Shown here piece by piece: positions 54,252 through 64,000 of a DNA stretch of 64,000 nt. Position 1 is the first letter of the stretch, and each line of letters begins with the position of its first letter. The position numbers were made by a program, and so were the translations under genes. The notes under the pieces are model-generated. The model did no database searches and had not been told where the DNA came from. It saw only the letters and a program-made list of their open reading frames with translations. The stretch is from Sepioteuthis lessoniana (lineage: Eukaryota > Mollusca > Cephalopoda > Myopsida > Loliginidae): NCBI GenBank assembly GCA_963585895.1, contig OY757947.1, forward strand, positions 34,848,883 through 34,912,882, read 5' to 3'.

Positions 54252-57200
54252 CAATTTTAGTTTTGAAATTATATATATATATATATATAAGAGAGTGAGA
54301 AAAAGAAAAAAAAAAGGAAAATTGTAAAGTTGAAAAATGATAAATTACAAAGAATTAAAATTTTCAATTTAGAATTTATTTAAAAAAAATAATTTTTTAA
54401 AATTCAACAATAAAGATTAAACCTTAAATTTCAGAAAATAAACAAATAAATAAAAAAGGTAACATAAAAGAGCATGAAAATTATTTTATTCGTTAAAAAA
54501 GAAAAAATAGGAATCTTTACAATTTTCCCTGATTTTTTTTTTTTTTTACAATTTCAAGATTCAAATCTTATCGGTAAAATTAAAATAATTATTAAAAAAA
54601 AAAATGTAATTATGAAAAAAAACAAACTTTGAAATTCACCATTTTTCAAATTATTTATAATTTTCCATTTTTTTTTTCCTTTTTACATTTCAAAATATTA
54701 CTATAATTAAATCATTTAAAATATTCTGAATTTGACATAGAAGTCAAGATTACCCCATTCCCACTTAAAAATATGAACATTAAATTTTTTTTACATCCTG
54801 ATTTATAGAAAAAAAAAAGTTTAAATAAAAAGTTGCTTTAAACTGATAACAATTATTATTTTCATCAAAATTTTAGACTACCTTCTTCAATTCTGATTAT
54901 CTAAATTGGACGACGAAGTTTACAATAAAAATGATAGTTAGTCTGTCGTTTTTATAGTTGAAAAACGTAAACAATAAAAATTTAGTAAAAGATTTGCAAA
55001 CAGAATAACAGAAATAAACAATTATTTATACGCTATATTTAATTCCGTCCAGTTAAACCTTTTTAATTATTATTATTCAAACACGTGCAATTGTTCAATT
55101 TCACTGGTGAGGAAAATTCTATAAGTTTGCGATTTAAATTTAATTAGACTCCCAAACTTACCACAAGTTTTCATTTTTCGCAAATAAGTAAATAAATAAA
55201 TAAAAGTTGTAAAAAAATTCTTTAAAAAATATTTACATTGAATAAGTTGACAATTTTAATTCCAATTCACTGTATAAACAATTTAATTTTTAATCCCAAT
55301 TCACTGTAAAAGTTGTAAAAAATTATATAATTCACTTTCGAACTATCACAAATTTCTAAACATGTATGAAAAGAAAAAAAGTACCCTAAACTGTTCTTTA
55401 AGATGGAATGTCATTCTACATTGAATTAAAAATGAGAAATTTAAACCAATTTATATAATGTAAAATAATTCTTTTTTTTTTCGAAAAAGAAAAAAAAAAT
55501 TAACAAAATAATACAATATACGAACAAAAAAAAAAAAAATTCTCACGCTGAACTTGAACTGGTTTAAGAATGCAGTTTTAGCAAACTTTAGAGATACATT
55601 ATTAAATAGTGAAAAAAAAAATTTTTTTACTTACCTAAATAGAAAAGAATCATAAACGAAGGAAATGTCCCTCTCTTAGAAATTTATCTGAACAGGCGGT
55701 AAAAAATTCAAGTACGTTCGGCCGATTGAGCCAGCAGTATTGTTTTCGAATCAATATTTTTTAGGAAGAATATTTTAACACAAAATAACAAAAAAGATTT
55801 TAAAAGATAAAAAAAAGAGCCTTTTTTTCTTTTTAAATGTCATTCAGAATATTAAGTTTAAAAGAAAAGTAATTGAATTTTCAATTTTCGTGTAGTGTCA
55901 ATCTCCTCGGATTTAAAAAGAAAAAAAGTATCCTGTCTACAAATACAACACAAATTTATAAAAACAACACGAAGTTTTTTGTTTTTGTTAAATAATCATA
56001 AATTTATATACATATAAAAATTTGTATGGTACAAAGTTATTTTTTTGTTGTGTATTGGAAAAGATATGATGAATTATCTGCCCTTGGCGGTAAATGGGCC
56101 AATCAACGCACTACCTTGGATTGGCGCCCGTTTTTTTACTTCTCTCGATTTACATTATATGAGAAATGTGTTCAATTAAAAAGATATGCTAGGTTTTAGG
56201 TCTTAAATTATAACAACCAACGCACGAAAAGTTAAATTTATCCGAATATTAGTCGCTATAAAGTACAACTCTATCCAAATCGAGTAAACTTTATCTCTGC
56301 CCAGAGTAATTGTCAGTCTCGGCAAAGGGGTGGGGAGAGAGAGAAAAGAATAAAAATAAAGGAGATAAAAAAAAGTGGGAACGTAAGCTTACTTTTATTA
56401 CCTGAAAGAGAAACGTATCTATATTTCTTAAAAACAAAAACAAACAGTTCTCACAAAGTAATTTATTTCAAGAGAAATAAACTTTACAAAATCCGACTTT
56501 GCATATTTTCCCTTGGCTTGTCGAAAACATTGAATTTAAGGTAACAAAAATAACATACATTCAAGTAACGACAATATTACAACGAAAAAAAAAAAAAAAA
56601 AAAAAAAAACAGAAAAAGAAAAAGAAGGGTACAAAAGAAATATAACGACTGATTTGCTCAAAGCAATGTCGTCAACCACCTACTGTCGGATTAACTTTTG
56701 TTAATGATGAAATAACATTCTTAGGTATTTTACGTCAAAGTTCATTTTAAAGCCAATTTTTAGGGTTTATTCTTCTTGGTGTCTCCTTCTTGTGTAAAAT
56801 CAACCTAGACAATCGTGTTCATCTAGTTTCTGCATAGACTTGATGAAAATGAAGTAAACTTTGAGTAGACCACCGCTTCTACCTCTTAGATGAGATCTTT
56901 CTGTTTCAAATCGAGTTTTCTTCTGTTGAGTCTACGGAGGCTTTTACCACATCTTTGGACCCGAGCCAACAGCTTCCTTTGTCAGCAAAAAGTCCAATAA
57001 TACCGTCTTCAGACCTTAGACTCAACTTAAAAAAAAAAAGGGACAGCATACCAAAACCACAAATAGCCTGTAGTAGGCTTACTGTTTCAACAAGTAACAG
57101 AACCATGTAAGAAAAGAGGCTTAGCCTATAGCGACTAAATAGGCCTATTTGCTTAAGCTACCTTGCTTAAGAAAAAACTGCCAAAGTCCAAGGTGAATAA

Positions 57201-57850
57201 ACAAGAGCACGCAAAGCAAAAGGAGCGAGCTCGTGCTGAAAAAACCAAAAGAAGAAGGCAGACCTTTGTGATTCTCGCTTAAATAACAGTAAGGACAGGG
57301 GCAAACGGCATAACCTCAAAACAGCCAATCAGATTCGAGCCGACATTAACTGCCGAATTTACAAATTTCAACAATTACTTATAATGTTGACAGTAAGACC
57401 ACCAAGAAATTTATTCAAATCACTCCAGTTCCAAGATGGACCTCAGCCGATAAGTCTGGCCGCAAAGCCATTAAGTTTACAACCTATCCTTTGTATTTTT
57501 TAAAAATATATGTTTGTGCATTATATTGTTTTGAGTTCCTCTTTATCCGAATTTTAAGCCTTTCTGTTTATGTGGGAGAATATATGTGGCCCTGCAAAAA
57601 AAAGGCCATATGTGTTGAGATCGTAAGAGACCACAAGTTAAAAAGTTAATAGGTTTGTCAATATTCTCGTTAAGAAGTCATTATAATGTATGTTTATGTG
57701 TGCGTGTGTTTGTGTGAAACACATATTAGTGGAGTATATGTTTGAATTTTTATCTCTGTGTGTGGGGGTGTGTGTGAGATAGTACTTTACTAAGTTTTTT
57801 GCTTAGATTTGGCACAAAGCTCTAGGAGTAGGGCAGCCAAAAAGACTCGA
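54092..57850. other. Long AT-rich stretch without recognisable features
   Basis: Poly-A at 54222-54249 and 56586-56608, (TA)n at 54272-54289, and many A-runs. 56880-57110 and 57170-57480 are less AT-rich and have short open frames (a 66-residue minus-strand frame at 56906-57106; a basic 'AEKTKRRRQTFVIL' segment near 57240-57280) but no domain I recognise. No gene is claimed. Confidence 0.4.
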
Positions 57851-57853
57851 ACT

Positions 57854-58589
57854 TGTGAAGAAGAGGAAAATCTCGTATTTTGGTTTGGCGCTCAATTTAT
57901 TTTGACACTTAATTTCAACCAATCAGGATGACTAATCCTATTCAGCGCGGACCTTCATTTCCGCCCACCAAAGCTTGTAAGCCGCTAAACCCAGTCTCTT
58001 TGGCTTGGGAACGCAGACCAGAACAGACGTTCCTCTGACCGTTCCTACTTAGCGATGCTTTTTAGCTAGACAAGCCGCCCAGTGTAGACATCTCATTGTG
58101 GCTCTAACACCAGCAGCAACAACATGGACACTCACGAGGGAACCATCTAATTTATGGATTCCTTACGAGGAATCCCAGTTGAATATAAATTAGATGCATA
58201 CAACATGCCTCGCACAGGCCCAACTTCATGTCACCCCAAAAATTGGCTATGTCGATCTGAGCGTAACTCCGCTCTCGACCACATGGAGATAGCGCCTACT
58301 CTCCTCCCCCAAAATACCAGACACACAAAACTACACGGTGACTCTAAACACAATCCCTCACACGTCCAGCAACACACGCTGCCATCTCAACATCTCGCTA
58401 CGCCATTTCGTCTCCAACACTAACAAGCCTAAACTTCCCGAGTCTTGCAGCACCAAAAGCAAACCATATTCAATGCTGCAAATAAAAAACTTTCTTTGTT
58501 GTGTTGTTAAAGAAAAGTTTCGTCATTCATTTGTGTTGCCTAAAAAATATAGTGCTAGAGAAATTAACAATTTCCCGAAACGCTATAAA
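57854..58589 (+). mobile_element. LTR-like dispersed repeat, copy 3, with primer-site-like sequence (fossil)
   Basis: Starts 'tgtgaagaagaggaaaatc' and matches copy 1 along its length, with TATA-like 'gaatataaattagatg' near 58181 and AATAAA near 58479. Right after its end stands 'tggtgacccccgaaac', which begins with the TGG expected of a tRNA primer-binding site. That supports reading the family as an LTR. No coding remains follow within 350 bp. Confidence 0.55.
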
Positions 58590-58943
58590 TTGGTGACCCC
58601 CGAAACGCTATAAACTCACTCATGAGGGTTTGCGAGTCTAGCTCGCTAGTGGATGAAGATATGTAAAATATGATCGAGGTGGACCCAAAAGAAAGTGAGC
58701 AGACTGAAAAATTGCAGTAAGATTAACTAATACAACAATAAATATTGTATTTAGGTACGTAAATAGGCAGTTGACTAGTGTGTTAGCATGGTAACAAAAT
58801 GGAAATTTGTTTAGTGTTAGTATGGTAACGAAATGAAAATTTATTTGGTATTAGTATGGTAACGAAATGGATATTTGTTTGGTGTTAGTATGGTAACAAA
58901 TTGGAAATTTGGTTGGCGTTAGTCAGGTAATTTTCAGGGTTTT

Positions 58944-58983
<40 letters not shown>
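58590..58983. repeat. Short tandem repeat (about 35 bp, 4-5 units) and TA array
   Basis: 'ttagtatggtaacgaaatgg' recurs from about 58785 to 58925 with a period of about 34-36 bp. A (TA)n array follows at 58946-58982. 58590-58780 may be the start of the internal region of the LTR-like element but shows no coding sequence. Confidence 0.7.
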
Positions 58984-58987
<4 letters not shown>

Positions 58988-59800
58988 ACTTAGTCCAGTT
59001 AAACCGGAGTTAGGAGTAATTCCATCAGGACAAGAAAATATTCGTGAATATTTAAATCTTCCTGGTAAAGAGCTCAATGTATCAATTATACAGAGCAATA
59101 ATTTCATTAAGAAAAAAACAACGAAACCAATAAAAAAATAAAGGGTTAACCCCTGACATTCAATGGTCCATATTGAAAAGATCTAGTACCCCAAAATCTT
59201 TCGATAGTAGGTGCAATCTATGTCTTGAAGAAAAGATCCACATTTTGCTTTTTCCTGAGCCAAAAATTTTACTAAATAAGAGAAATGAACTAATAGCCAG
59301 GTGTAGACATAGGGCCAAATTTAAACTATAAATAATTAAATAAGTAAAAAATTTTTTTATAAAGCATAAATTTATTTGAGAATGAGAGTTAATTTTGAGA
59401 ATAAATATAATAAATTATTAGATAGAAAATTATGAAAAAGCATATAATATATATGTACTACGCATAAAAAATGTAACTGATATTTTGAAATTTTTGAAAT
59501 TTTAAAATATTTAAGTAAATTAAATATTTGTTTTTGTTTTAATATATCTATTACTGCATCTTTACGTGAGATTATTAATTAAAATTTAAATCTAATTAGA
59601 AATATCTGTAATTTAAGTCTATAGAAAAAATCTTTTTAAAAAAATTGTTTTAAAATAAATGTACTACATTGCCAACCGTAAATTTAAATTTAAAACGGAA
59701 GTGGGCTCAATGAAGAGATAACTCTTCACCCCTCTTCTATCCCCTCCCACTCTTCTATCCCCTCCCACTCTTCTATCCCCTCCCACTCTCATGTGTCTAC
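58984..59800 (+). mobile_element. Penelope-like retroelement 3' end, copy A
   Basis: The frame near 59150-59327 reads 'DIQWSILKRSSTPKSFDSRC', 'NLCLEEKIHILLFPEPK' and then 'LLNKRNELIARCRHRAKFKL'. I recall this pattern from the C-terminal end of Penelope-like elements, behind the GIY-YIG endonuclease. The CxxC and CRH features and the LNKR-E motif are clear. About 470 bp of 3' sequence follow, ending with 'aaaacggaagtgggc' and a CT-rich end in which a 20-bp unit (cccctcccactcttctat-type) is present three times (59740-59790). Copy B shares both the coding end and this 3' sequence. Broken and 5'-truncated; the family assignment is from memory. Confidence 0.5.
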
Positions 59801-59815
59801 TCTAGTTTTTTTTAT

Positions 59816-59916
59816 CTAATTGATCTGATGAAGTCCTGTTAATTTTTTTTCGTGTTTTTGAAAATTTCAAAAATGCGTAACAGGATTGAAATAAATTTAT
59901 AATCCTTTGTGATTGG
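59816..59916 (+). ncRNA. Hammerhead ribozyme motif, type I with minimal helix III
   Basis: CTGATGA occupies 59825-59831. Helix II pairs 59832-59841 (agtcctgtta) with 59878-59887 (taacaggatt), 10 of 10 including one G-U, and has a 36-base loop. GAAA occupies 59888-59891. Helix III is the 3-bp 59891-59893/59898-59900 with a four-base loop, and cleavage is expected after A59901. Helix I pairs 59822-59824 with 59902-59904 and, past a seven-base bulge, 59816-59820 with 59912-59916. All core positions are canonical. It lies about 25 bp after the 3' end of Penelope-like copy A. Hammerheads of this type are known from Penelope-like elements, where they sit in the pseudo-LTR. Confidence 0.78.
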
Positions 59917-59937
59917 TTTCGTTGTTTTTTTCTTAAT

Positions 59938-59938
<1 letters not shown>

Positions 59939-60002
<64 letters not shown>
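59939..60002. repeat. (TA)n array
   Basis: About 32 TA units between the hammerhead and Penelope-like copy B. Confidence 0.95.
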
Positions 60003-60004
<2 letters not shown>

Positions 60005-60495
60005 AGACCCTGAAAAATTATTAAATCGGCGATGTGAATTAATCGCTAGATGTAGACATAGGAATAAATTTGAACTATAGACAAATTATCATAGATAATG
60101 TTTAATTAACCAAAACATAGGATTAATTTGAGATTTGAGGTGAAATGAATAAAATAGAATAAAAAGATGAGAAGATACCATGTGATGTGTACGTACTTTT
60201 CAATGGAAGGGTAACTGAATTAATAGGCACGAATATAAATTTTGAATTTAAAATTTTAATTTTAAATTTTGAATTTAATTTAAGATAAGTATTACTGTAT
60301 CCTTACGTAAGGTTATTAAGAAATGTTGTACTTCCCTAAATCATTATCAAATCTGGAGTTTATTTAGAATTTAAAGATTAAAAAAAATTAATTTACTATA
60401 ATTCCAACAGGTAATAAAAATTAAAACCGGAAGTGGGCGAAATGGGGAGGAAAATTTCACCCCTCTTCTACCCCTCCCACTCTTCCTTACTGTCG
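60003..60495 (+). mobile_element. Penelope-like retroelement 3' end, copy B
   Basis: Begins directly after the TA array with 'QDPEKLLNRRCELIARCRHR' and NKFEL-stop (to about 60079), matching copy A. It is followed by similar 3' sequence ('taaaaccggaagtgggc', then a CT-rich end at about 60456-60490). It preserves less coding sequence than copy A. No hammerhead core follows it. Confidence 0.5.
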
Positions 60496-61190
60496 AACCC
60501 GTTGAAAAGCTAAGTACACCTTAAGAATGCTCTCTCTCTCTCAATTTCAAGAAGGGAGAAAGAAAAGAATAAGGAAGAAAGACATTTGTATTTATGTATT
60601 ATCCGCTGATAATATAGCCGACACGTTAAATATGTGTGTCCGCGTGTAGTAAAAAGCTTGTTATATTTTATATCTCTCCTCGTGCTGAAATTTATTCATT
60701 GTGTTGTCTGCCTATCAAGTTGTCTTTTTTGCATGTTCCTTTTCAGCTTCATTCGCTTCATGTTATCCTCGCTAAATGTCCTACTCGCCTTTAAGAATAT
60801 TATACGGGAAACTGGAATTGTCGACTACGATAATTAATATTATTATATCTAAACCTAGGGGCCCATATCTTCCATTATCCTAGGGGTAGGAAGAGGTAGT
60901 GATCTGGTGGGTGTGGGTGTGTAACGTGAAATTTGGAAACCCCTTGCCAGCAGCGGTCACCCAAGCTCTAAATTAACCCCTACATAATCTGCCAGTTCCC
61001 CTACGCCCAAAGAGGAAATCTTAACTGGAACTTATTTTGTGAGGGATCAAGTGCCAGGCTGCCCCGTCTTCACACGTGCGAAATATAAACTCCCGTCTTG
61101 GTATAAATATTTTATACCGCGTCACAATAAGAAAATAATGGATTGTAATCCGACAATTTGTAAAGAAAAATTGATCACAAGGTAATCCAC
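60496..61190. other. Unassigned DNA
   Basis: Short frames at 60634-60837 (plus, 67 residues, hydrophobic) and 61021-61227 (minus) have no domain. A short CT repeat lies near 60530-60542. No gene claimed. Confidence 0.35.
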
Positions 61191-61226
61191 GTAGAAGGAG
61201 AGATTTATTGAGAAACAAAGTCGACA

Positions 61227-61266
61227 CTATAGCGTTTCGGTTCTAATGAACCATCATCAGGGCTAT
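61227..61266 (-). other. Hammerhead-like core lacking helix I
   Basis: Minus strand: CTGATGA (61260-61254), one extra T, then GGTTC (61252-61248) paired with GAACC (61243-61239), then GAAA (61238-61235). An outer helix pairs 61266-61262 (ATAGC) with 61233-61229 (GCTAT). There is no room for helix I or a normal cleavage site, so this is a structured motif but not a standard ribozyme. Confidence 0.45.
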
Positions 61267-61441
61267 GAGGGATGATATTAGTGCTGTTAAATCAACGATG
61301 GATGTGTAAAAAGTGTAAAATATAAAAACCTAGAGAAAATTTGTATAACAAGAAAAAAGTTGTCCGTTTATGGCAAGAAAAAGGTGGCCGTTTGATGAAT
61401 GAATCAGCGTTTGTTGTTTTAAATTACGTCATTTGAGTTAT

Positions 61442-61453
61442 ATGCGATATTAA

Positions 61454-61501
<48 letters not shown>

Positions 61502-61513
61502 TTTATATCGCAT
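61442..61513. repeat. TA array inside a 17-bp inverted repeat
   Basis: 'atgcgatattaactaat' (61442-61458) and the reverse complement of 61497-61513 differ at one base. Between them is an uninterrupted (TA)n, so the whole 72 bp can form one long hairpin. Confidence 0.85.
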
Positions 61514-62160
61514 GACGTTGATGTGTTGTTATATCTTATTAGTTTTTCTTAAACGATAATTTTGCATTTATTATTTTTAGTCGAGTTGTATATTTTTAAC
61601 GAGATAACAGAATTGATTTATTTTGTGGAAGTGGGTAATTTGAGTGTTTTAGGGTTATCAATTACAATTTATTGAATGAACATTTTTTGTCGTTTCGTAA
61701 TTTGTTGTTGCTAAGGCATTTCAAACGTTCGTTTCGAATTTTCGTTGTTAGAAACTATCTTGATTATTAAGCTTTCTATTATCTAAGTGATACTTTTATT
61801 TTAGACGGGAGGGGTTTTGTTCTATTTTATTGATTTATTTTTTTGTGGGTTTGAAAAGTACTTTTAAAGAAATAGGGAGTTGTCTATCTCCGCCTCGTAT
61901 GGTGTTGTTTTACCCAGTTCTTTCGCACTAATTTTAAAGATTTTGTAGTATTTGGGGGTGTCGTTTTATAATTAGTTTATAGTTAATTATTTTTTGAACG
62001 ATACTCCTCTACTGGTGGGGGGATTTTCCTTTTTTTCTTTTTTTAGCGGGGTGTTCTGTGGATATAGATTATGAGAGGGCATTATTTTATGCCGAGCATT
62101 TCTTTACGTCATGTGATATTTCCCTGTTTGTCAGACACACGTGGACACTTTTTTTCCCTA
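61514..62160. other. Unassigned T-rich DNA
   Basis: T-rich plus strand with no recognisable gene. It precedes the fourth LTR-like copy. Confidence 0.35.
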
Positions 62161-62850
62161 TGTAGGCGAAGGTATTCTGGTTTGGCGCGCAATTTAATTC
62201 GACGCATATTTTCACCCAATCAGGATGACCTATCCTATTCATTCCAGATCTCCTTTCCCGGGCAGCAGAAATTGGGTAAGCTGCCAAACACAGCCTCTTC
62301 GGCTGACAACACCGACCAGTGCAGACGTCCCATTGGCCGCTCTTGAAGAGCAGTAACAAGGACTCATGAGGGAACTTATCTAATTTATGGATTCCTTGCA
62401 AGGAATCCCAGTTGAATATAAATTACATACATTCAACATGCCACACACAGGAACAACTTTATGTCACTCCCAAAACTGGCTATGTCGATGCAACGCACAA
62501 TTAAGCTCTCGGTACCTAGCTCTCAATTCACCTCTGGGCCACTTTAATGGAGACAACGCACACTCTCCCTAAATCACCAGACACACAAAACTCACGGTGA
62601 CTCCAAAGTTGATTTCCTCCAACGGCAACATGGCTTTCGCTAAACTACGGCGAACACAATCCCTCGCACGTCCCACGATACGCGCTGCCTTTCTCAACTT
62701 TCTCATAACTCCATTTCGTCTCCTTACTCATAACCTCTCGCTACGAGACTTGAAGCACAAAAAGAAAACCCAATATTCCATGCTGCAAATAAAAACTCTT
62801 CCTAAAAACACATTTCGACTTCGACATCTTGAAACTTCTCTCCTTTAAAT
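62161..62850 (+). mobile_element. LTR-like dispersed repeat, copy 4 (fossil)
   Basis: Starts 'tgtaggcgaaggtattctgg'. TATA-like 'tgaatataaattacatac' near 62412 and AATAAA near 62787. The right end is not sharply defined. It belongs to the same subfamily as the copy at 21607. Confidence 0.5.
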
Positions 62851-63400
62851 ACCTAACTAAACTTAGCGAGGGACCCTACAAACTTAGCGAGGAAATAACA
62901 CGACGTATACACAAACACAACTCTTCCTCGCTAAACACAAACAAATATTTTCCCTGCATAACAACAAACCACTGGCTAGACCTTCATAAAAGATTTCATG
63001 TTATAAAAAAGTAAGGTGCGTATCTGGGCAATTACTTTCTCTGATAGGCAGGAAACCGTTTGCCTGGTTCCCGCCATTTTAAGGAAGAGGGATTGCTATT
63101 GGTGTTACTTTATATTAAGCCTCATGAATTTTTGTGATTTTTTTTTTATTGCGTAAACAAGGTTTATTTTGTTATCCTTCTGTGCAGTTTCAAACCTCAC
63201 CAGGCGCTAACCTAATCTCAGCTAGCATAGTCCAGCCACTTTTCTGCTCCACATTTTATTTCTACCTCACTTTCAGAAACAACCTATTCCAGCATTTTAC
63301 CATCTCTCCTCCTAGTTGTATTAAGCAACTACGGAGGAAGATACTAACACATCATAGACGGACCCCCCAAAGAAGCCGGAAGAACCGGTAGCAGGACCCT
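62851..63400. other. Unassigned DNA
   Basis: 'acttagcgaggga' is repeated at about 62863 and 62889. This could be the beginning of an internal region behind the LTR-like copy, but no coding sequence is visible. The rest has no recognised feature. Confidence 0.35.
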
Positions 63401-63416
63401 CCACATAAACATCTGA

Positions 63417-63915
63417 ATGGCCATCGCTACCGGTTTCTCAAGTATCAAAGAAATCCTCGCTCCAGGCCAGTTCCATCCCACCAGGACAAAGGACACCGAC
63501 CGGATCAGCAACGCTAGTCTCCTGGTCAATCAAAAAGAAAAAAACAAAACAAAAAACAAACTGCCGAACAATATGAAAAGGACAGAGATACTTTCCATTC
63601 CTGAACGGGTAACTGAAGTAGAACCAAAGACTCTGTCCTATATCATTACAGACTTAAGGACCAGGAGATTGGCAGGACTTCGAAAAGATACATTCGAGGC
63701 GCTATCCCATACGGGTATTTTTGCCGGCGAAGTTTCGTTACTTGGGATGTCCTGCTGCCCTCGGAGGAGCTGGCCATGAAGCTGGCCGGGAGTGATGTCA
63801 CCACAAAACAATTCCAGAATCTAAAGGCACCAGGCGGATTAGAATCACCGTATGCAGCGTCCCGGTGCAACTAAACGGAGACATCCTCACTGCTTATATG
63901 AGTGCATAGGGCAGC
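63417..63915 (+). mobile_element. LINE ORF1-type fragment
   Basis: The frame 63417-63779 (120 residues) includes 'EVEPKTLSYIITDLRTRRLA'. Homology then continues in other frames: 'VTWDVLLPSEELAMKLAGSD' (about 63740-63800) and 'RRIRITVCSVPVQLNGDILT' (about 63833-63892). The last segments look like the RNA-binding/ORF1 region of molluscan LINEs, from memory. At least two frame shifts and a TAG near 63906 make it inactive. It ends where a hairpin repeat begins. Confidence 0.45.
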
Positions 63916-63924
63916 GTTGAGGAT

Positions 63925-64000
63925 TTTGTTGTTTTTTTGTTTGTTTGTTTGTGCTTTATGGCATATACCTTTGTAGGTTATTTAATGCCAAATTCTGTTA
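63925..64000 (+). repeat. (TTTG)n and GGCAT hairpin repeat, cut by the window edge
   Basis: 'tttgtttgtttgtttgtgc' followed by the hairpin 'tatggcatatacctttgtagg' and 'atttaatgccaaa'. It is the same motif as in SINE-B, repeat D and the 89-bp satellite. It continues beyond the window. Confidence 0.7.

Noticed and set aside
59802-60005. Tyr/Ile-rich minus-strand frame
   Set aside because: Reads through the (TA)n array and antisense to the hammerhead.

Overview
The window is accessory, repeat-dominated DNA of a metazoan, most likely a cephalopod mollusc of the octopus type. I infer this from a very large single-exon array of C2H2 zinc fingers, several dense tRNA-derived SINE families, RTE-like LINE fragments ending in short GAT repeats, and abundant CA, AG and TA microsatellites. 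Nothing looks prokaryotic: there are no operons, rRNA or CRISPR. Organism identity is inference from style, not from a diagnostic gene.

The only substantial coding region is a minus-strand C2H2 zinc-finger array (40325-45187), about 1,468 residues in its main frame, with decayed continuations at both ends. A second host-like protein family, not recognised by name, survives as a decayed spliced copy at 52490-54091 and as two minus-strand scraps (8909-9153, 12345-12565). Everything else is mobile or repetitive DNA.

Layout: 1-5130 SINE-B and an 89-bp satellite built on the same small hairpin; 5.1-8.3 kb microsatellites and unassigned DNA; 8.3-10.1 kb composite repeat D, a gene-family scrap and a 118-bp satellite; 10.4-12.3 kb repeat X, split by a hAT-like element and a SINE; 13.1-13.9 kb LTR-like repeat; 16.5-20.2 kb a Gypsy-class fossil split by a 52-bp satellite and SINEs; 21.6-23 kb LTR-like repeat and the second repeat X carrying a solo LTR; 23.9-26.2 kb a direct duplication nested in a SINE; 26.4-36 kb LINE, SINE and mariner remains, with a tRNA-plus-hammerhead element; 37.3-38.7 kb purine minisatellite; 40.3-45.4 kb zinc fingers; 45.5-52 kb LINEs, SINEs and repeat D; 54-57.8 kb AT-rich DNA; 57.8-64 kb LTR-like repeats, two Penelope-like 3' ends with a hammerhead ribozyme motif, and a LINE ORF1 fragment.

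The most notable signals are two hammerhead-ribozyme folds: one directly after a Penelope-like 3' end (59816-59916, plus strand), the other directly after a tRNA-like Pol III head, inside an element bounded by 30-bp inverted repeats (33596-33831, minus strand). The zinc-finger array is also odd: about 31 of its 53 units share almost one recognition helix. All calls were made by eye; no alignment, folding or database search was run.
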